This document shows positions 60,834 through 64,000 of a stretch of 64,000 bases of DNA, piece after piece. The notes below the pieces were generated by a model. It was not told where the DNA came from, ran no database searches, and saw nothing but the letters and a program-made list of their open reading frames with translations. The position numbers were made by a program, and so were the translations under genes. This DNA comes from 67-14 sp020438345 (GTDB lineage Bacteria; Actinomycetota; Thermoleophilia; Solirubrobacterales; 70-9): positions 10,572-74,571 of the forward strand of contig CALMSY010000014.1 in assembly GCA_937872475.1 (NCBI GenBank), given 5' to 3'. Positions within the stretch are counted from its first letter, which is position 1; each line of letters opens with the position of its first letter.

Positions 60834-62390
60834 TTAGCGGGGTTCGTTCCCCGCCAGAGCAGTCGCGGGTTCCGCCTTGCCCTTGAGCAGGTCGGGGTCG
60901 GCGGTCTCACGACGGCGCTTGAAGAACGGCTCTTCCTGATGCACCCGCCAGGCAAGAAGAAGGATCACCCCGAGCAGCAGGAACCCGACTCCGATTATGG
61001 CCGGGGGTGCGAACCCGAACCACGAGGCACCGGTGTAGGAATTCGCCGGGTCGGTCCAGTCAACCAGTGACTTGAAGAACAGATAGGTGAGGAGCAGAGC
61101 GCCGATCACCGGGGCGACCCCGATGAAGAGCAGGTTCTTGACCGATTTCAAGAGCTCCCGCCGGTAATAGAACGCACAGGCAAACCCGGTCATCGCATAG
61201 TAGAAAGCGATCATCAACGAAAGTGCCGATAGCGAATCGAAGAGAAAGTTCTCGCTTATCAGCTTTGAGGGCAGGTACCAGATGATCGCCAGCGCACCGA
61301 TCGTGAGCGTCGAGACCACCGGGGTGAAGAAACGCCCGGAGATTTCGCCGAGAGCACTGGGCATCGCCTCTGCCCGGGCCATCGACAGCGAGGTACGGGA
61401 GGCCGGCAGGATCGTCGTCTGGGTTGACGCGAGAGCCGAGACAACGACCGAAAGCAGGACCAGCAGGCCGACCGTGCCGCCGAGGATCTCTTTCGCGTAG
61501 GTCGCGAGGATCGCCGCGTCGTCGTCGAACTGTTCGGCCCCGGAAACCCCGCCCCAGGCGACTATCGCGGTCGCGACCCCGAGGTAGGTGAAAAGCAGCA
61601 GTGCGGTTGAGATCACACCCGCCAGACCGGGTTTGTCGGCGTCGCCTTCGGTCTCCTCGTTCAGGTTGACGGCGCTTTCCCAGCCCCAGTAGATGAAGAC
61701 GGCGAGCAGCATCGCTCCCGAGAGCGCCCCGGCCGGAATGTCGAACGGGTTGAACCATGTCAGGGAGGGGTCGATGGATCCGGAAGGACCGTCACCGCTC
61801 AGGACCTTGTAGAGAGCGACGACGATGAAAAGCATCAGGGGTACGATCTGAATGATCATCAGAACCTTCTGGAGATTGGCCGAAATTTCGGTTCCCCAGA
61901 TGCAGATCCCGGTCATCACCACCATCAGCAACACCGCACCGGTAGTGACCGCTGCCGTGCTGTTCATCAGACCGTCGGTTCCGATCAGATCAAAGAAGCT
62001 GTAGACGGCGACGTCAGCCAGAGACCCGACCACGAGAATGCCGGTCACGCAGATCGCCCAGCCCGTCATCCAGCCGGACTGAGGTCCGATCGCCCTGGTC
62101 ACCCAGGAGAAACTGGTGCCACAGTCCTGATCGGCCTTGTTCATGTAATAGAACGCAGCGGCGATGAAGAACATCGGGACGAAGGCGACGAGAAGTGCCG
62201 CCGGAGCCTGAAGTCCGACCAGCACCACGATCGATCCGATGACTGCTGCCAGCGAATAGGCAGGGGCCGTCGAAGCGAGCGCGATGGCAAGCCCGTCGGC
62301 AAAGCTGATCGCATCTGCCTTGAGGTGTGGCTCGTCACCCGAATTGGGGACGGCAGGTTCCGGACGAGAAGAAACCTCTGGACCCTCCAT
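60834..62390 (-). CDS. APC-superfamily amino acid/polyamine permease
   Basis: Secondary transporter of 518 residues with 12 predicted helices and a charged C-terminus. The N-terminal signature FADGLAIALASTAPAYSLAA and GTSFSWVTRAIGPQSGWMTG are typical of APC amino acid/polyamine carriers. ATG 62390 (MEGPEVSS) is preferred; the frame extends to 62456. It is divergent from the aminotransferase and upstream of pot on the same strand, so diamines or an amino acid are likely substrates (inference). Confidence 0.88.
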   Translation of the reverse strand: MEGPEVSSRPEPAVPNSGDEPHLKADAISFADGLAIALASTAPAYSLAAVIGSIVVLVGLQAPAALLVAFVPMFFIAAAFYYMNKADQDCGTSFSWVTRAIGPQSGWMTGWAICVTGILVVGSLADVAVYSFFDLIGTDGLMNSTAAVTTGAVLLMVVMTGICIWGTEISANLQKVLMIIQIVPLMLFIVVALYKVLSGDGPSGSIDPSLTWFNPFDIPAGALSGAMLLAVFIYWGWESAVNLNEETEGDADKPGLAGVISTALLLFTYLGVATAIVAWGGVSGAEQFDDDAAILATYAKEILGGTVGLLVLLSVVVSALASTQTTILPASRTSLSMARAEAMPSALGEISGRFFTPVVSTLTIGALAIIWYLPSKLISENFLFDSLSALSLMIAFYYAMTGFACAFYYRRELLKSVKNLLFIGVAPVIGALLLTYLFFKSLVDWTDPANSYTGASWFGFAPPAIIGVGFLLLGVILLLAWRVHQEEPFFKRRRETADPDLLKGKAEPATALAGNEPR

Positions 62391-62549
62391 GACCGAAAAT
62401 CTAGCCGGAAATCCGGCGGCACTGCCAAACACGGACGAGAGGTGAAGCACCGGCACCGGCTTTTTACGTTTCGTCGGCTTGTCTGTGTGACGATGCCGAC
62501 ATATGGTGGAGCCACATCCCCCAATGGTCTTCCGGAAAGGTAGGAGCCC

Positions 62550-63935
62550 GTGTCTACCGTAACCCCCACCCCTTCAACAGTCGACAATCTTCAGGAACAG
62601 GCCCGTCGCCATCTCTGGATGCACTTCTCCCGCATAGGCGGGTACAACGACGAAAACCAAGTGCCGATCATCACCCGTGGCGAAGGGCCCTACGTCTATG
62701 ACGATCAGGGGAAACGCTACCTTGACGGTCTATCCGGGCTGTTCTGTTCCAATGTGGGGCACGGGCGGGCTGAAATCGGTGAGGCGGCAGGTCGCCAGGC
62801 AAGTGAACTCGGGTTTTTCATGATCTGGAGTTATGCCCATCCACGCGCGATTGAGCTGGCTTCGAAGCTGGCTTCGATAACTCCCGGTGACCTCAACCGG
62901 GTCTTCTTCACAGACGGCGGCAGCGAAGCCGTCGAGTCAGCGGTCAAGCTGGCCCGCAACTACCACCGCATGCGTGGCAACGGCCAGAAGATGAAGCACA
63001 TCTCCCGCGAGATCGCCTACCACGGCACCACCCTCGGAGCCCTCTCGGTGACCGGGATCCCGGATCTGCGGACCCAGTTCGAGCCGTTGACGCCCGGTGG
63101 TTGCCACGTTCCCAATACGAACAGCTACCACTGGCCTGATGATCGCGACCCGCTCTGGGCCGCGGAGGAGATAGAACGCCGAATTCTCTTCGAAGGCCCC
63201 GAAACGGTGGCCGCTGTGATCCTCGAACCGGTCCAGAACGCCGGGGGCTGCTTCACCCCGCAGGAGGGCTACTTCCAGCGGGTGCGCGAGATCTGCGACA
63301 AGTACGACATTCTGCTGGTCGCCGACGAAGTGATCACCGGCTTTGGCCGTCTCGGTCACATGTTCGGCAGCGAACGGTATGGAATCGAGCCCGACATCAT
63401 GACGGTTGCCAAGGGTCTCACCTCGGCCTACGCTCCGATGGGAGCGATGATCGCATCGGATCGGGTTGCGGAGCCGTTTCTCGCATCCGATACTGCGGCC
63501 TTCTCTCACGGCTTCACTTTCGGTGGCCATCCGGTTGCCGCGGCGGCCGCGCTGGCCAACCTCGACATCCTCGAGCGTGAGGATCTCCCCGGCCATGTCT
63601 TGAACAAGGAAGGCGAGTTCCGCGGAATGATCGAGTCGCTTCGCGACATCCCGATCGTCGGTGACGTTCGCGGGGCAGGTTATTTTCAGGCCATCGAGCT
63701 GGTCAAGGACCAGGACACGAAGGAGAGCTTCAACGATCAAGAGTCGGAACGGCTGCTCCGCGGCTTCCTTTCGGGCGAGCTGTACAGTCGCGGCCTGATC
63801 TGCAGGGCTGACGATCGCGGTGACCCCGTGATCCAGCTTTCTCCGCCGCTGATCTGCGACACCGAACAGTTCGAGGAGATTCACGATGTGTTGAGGCCGG
63901 TTCTGACCGAGGCCTCACAGATGATGAGGAACTGA
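62550..63935 (+). CDS. Class III aminotransferase, probable diamine/omega-amino type
   Basis: PLP-dependent omega-aminotransferase, 461 residues. Features: LDGLSGLFCSNVGHGRAEIG near the start, SEAVESAVKLARNYH, HGTTLGALSVTG, EPVQNAGGC, Asp in VADEVITGFGRLG and the PLP Lys in MTVAKGLTSAYAPMG (about 285). Resembles putrescine/beta-alanine:pyruvate aminotransferases (SpuC-like). GTG 62550 follows GGTAGGAG. It would convert imported diamine to an amino-aldehyde for the dehydrogenase at 54.9 kb (inference). Confidence 0.92.
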   Translation: MSTVTPTPSTVDNLQEQARRHLWMHFSRIGGYNDENQVPIITRGEGPYVYDDQGKRYLDGLSGLFCSNVGHGRAEIGEAAGRQASELGFFMIWSYAHPRAIELASKLASITPGDLNRVFFTDGGSEAVESAVKLARNYHRMRGNGQKMKHISREIAYHGTTLGALSVTGIPDLRTQFEPLTPGGCHVPNTNSYHWPDDRDPLWAAEEIERRILFEGPETVAAVILEPVQNAGGCFTPQEGYFQRVREICDKYDILLVADEVITGFGRLGHMFGSERYGIEPDIMTVAKGLTSAYAPMGAMIASDRVAEPFLASDTAAFSHGFTFGGHPVAAAAALANLDILEREDLPGHVLNKEGEFRGMIESLRDIPIVGDVRGAGYFQAIELVKDQDTKESFNDQESERLLRGFLSGELYSRGLICRADDRGDPVIQLSPPLICDTEQFEEIHDVLRPVLTEASQMMRN

Positions 63936-63937
63936 CC

Positions 63938-64000
63938 CGCCCAACCGCCACCCAACCGCCGCCCAACCGCCGCCCAACCGCCGCCCAACCGCCGCCCAAC
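63938..64000. repeat. 11-bp tandem repeat array running off the right edge
   Basis: At least five head-to-tail copies of CGCCGCCCAAC (63946-64000; the first has A for G), preceded by a partial copy from 63938 and starting 3 bases after the aminotransferase stop. The period is about one helical turn. The array continues beyond the window, so its full length and role are unknown. Confidence 0.9.

Noticed and set aside
60658..60955. Minus-strand open frame upstream of potA with a protein-like stretch (DNPWLRDHPGFAYGSIVVS)
   Set aside because: Codon third positions are less G/C-biased than in neighbours, it overlaps potA in another frame, and I recognise no family. More likely leader sequence, though a small gene is not excluded.
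1..64000. CRISPR arrays, transposases, integrases, phage genes
   Set aside because: None seen. The short direct repeats are coding repeats or small tandem duplications without spacer structure or cas genes.

Overview
The window looks like chromosome of a high-GC Gram-positive, most probably an actinomycetote of the class Thermoleophilia (Solirubrobacterales-like). This placement is inference. It rests on dnaK-grpE-dnaJ with an HspR-type repressor, actinobacterial-type inositol phosphate synthase beside a CDP-alcohol phosphatidyltransferase, an LLM-class (F420-type) oxidoreductase, strong G/C third-position bias, and many exported proteins combining Gly-Pro-Thr/Ser collagen-like runs, beta-propellers and Lys/Arg-rich C-terminal domains. 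I see no IS element, prophage, CRISPR array or rRNA. No gene-free stretch exceeds 300 bases.

Layout. 1-7.7 kb: heat-shock block on the minus strand (dnaK, grpE, dnaJ, hspR, a collagen-like secreted protein, then clpB cut by the left edge). 7.8-11.2 kb: exported EEP-family phosphoesterase, cytochrome c, endonuclease III and a PfkB sugar kinase. 11.3-17.7 kb: plus-strand run that looks like inositol-lipid synthesis (PAP2-family phosphatase, large membrane protein, CDP-alcohol phosphatidyltransferase, ino1, and a glycosyltransferase-PHP fusion). 17.7-24.7 kb: housekeeping genes (UDG-like Fe-S protein, ABM-cupin protein, YqhA-like protein, LLM oxidoreductase, RlmD-like methyltransferase, argF, tRNA-Glu, lgt). 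24.7-50.8 kb: an exported-protein region with a seven-bladed Cys-paired propeller, tRNA-Val, a 1211-residue protein of three seven-repeat propellers coupled to an FHA-protease, a VCBS/collagen protein, a NodB deacetylase, a lipase-like protein, a peptidoglycan-binding protein and a ceramidase-like protein. Interspersed there are FAH hydrolase, tRNA-Asp, a zinc-ribbon SDR, an FMN reductase, ferritin, an enolase-superfamily enzyme and an SGNH-like esterase. 50.9-64 kb: glyoxalase, tyrosine phosphatase and a polyamine-type island (Orn/Lys/Arg decarboxylase, two lipoproteins, aldehyde dehydrogenase, PotABCD importer, APC permease, class III aminotransferase), ending in 11-bp tandem repeats at the right edge.

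How the genes fit together. The chaperone genes form one overlapping operon with a clear promoter, and clpB has a near-consensus promoter of its own that predicts a leaderless GTG start. In the inositol block, Ino1 would supply inositol phosphate, the CDP-alcohol enzyme would make phosphatidylinositol phosphate, the PAP2 protein could remove the phosphate, and the glycosyltransferase could extend the lipid. In the right-hand island the decarboxylase makes diamines, PotABCD and the APC permease import them, and the aminotransferase and aldehyde dehydrogenase degrade them. The least familiar material is the exported-protein region, where propeller arrays come in exact sevens and several proteins share a basic C-terminal domain.
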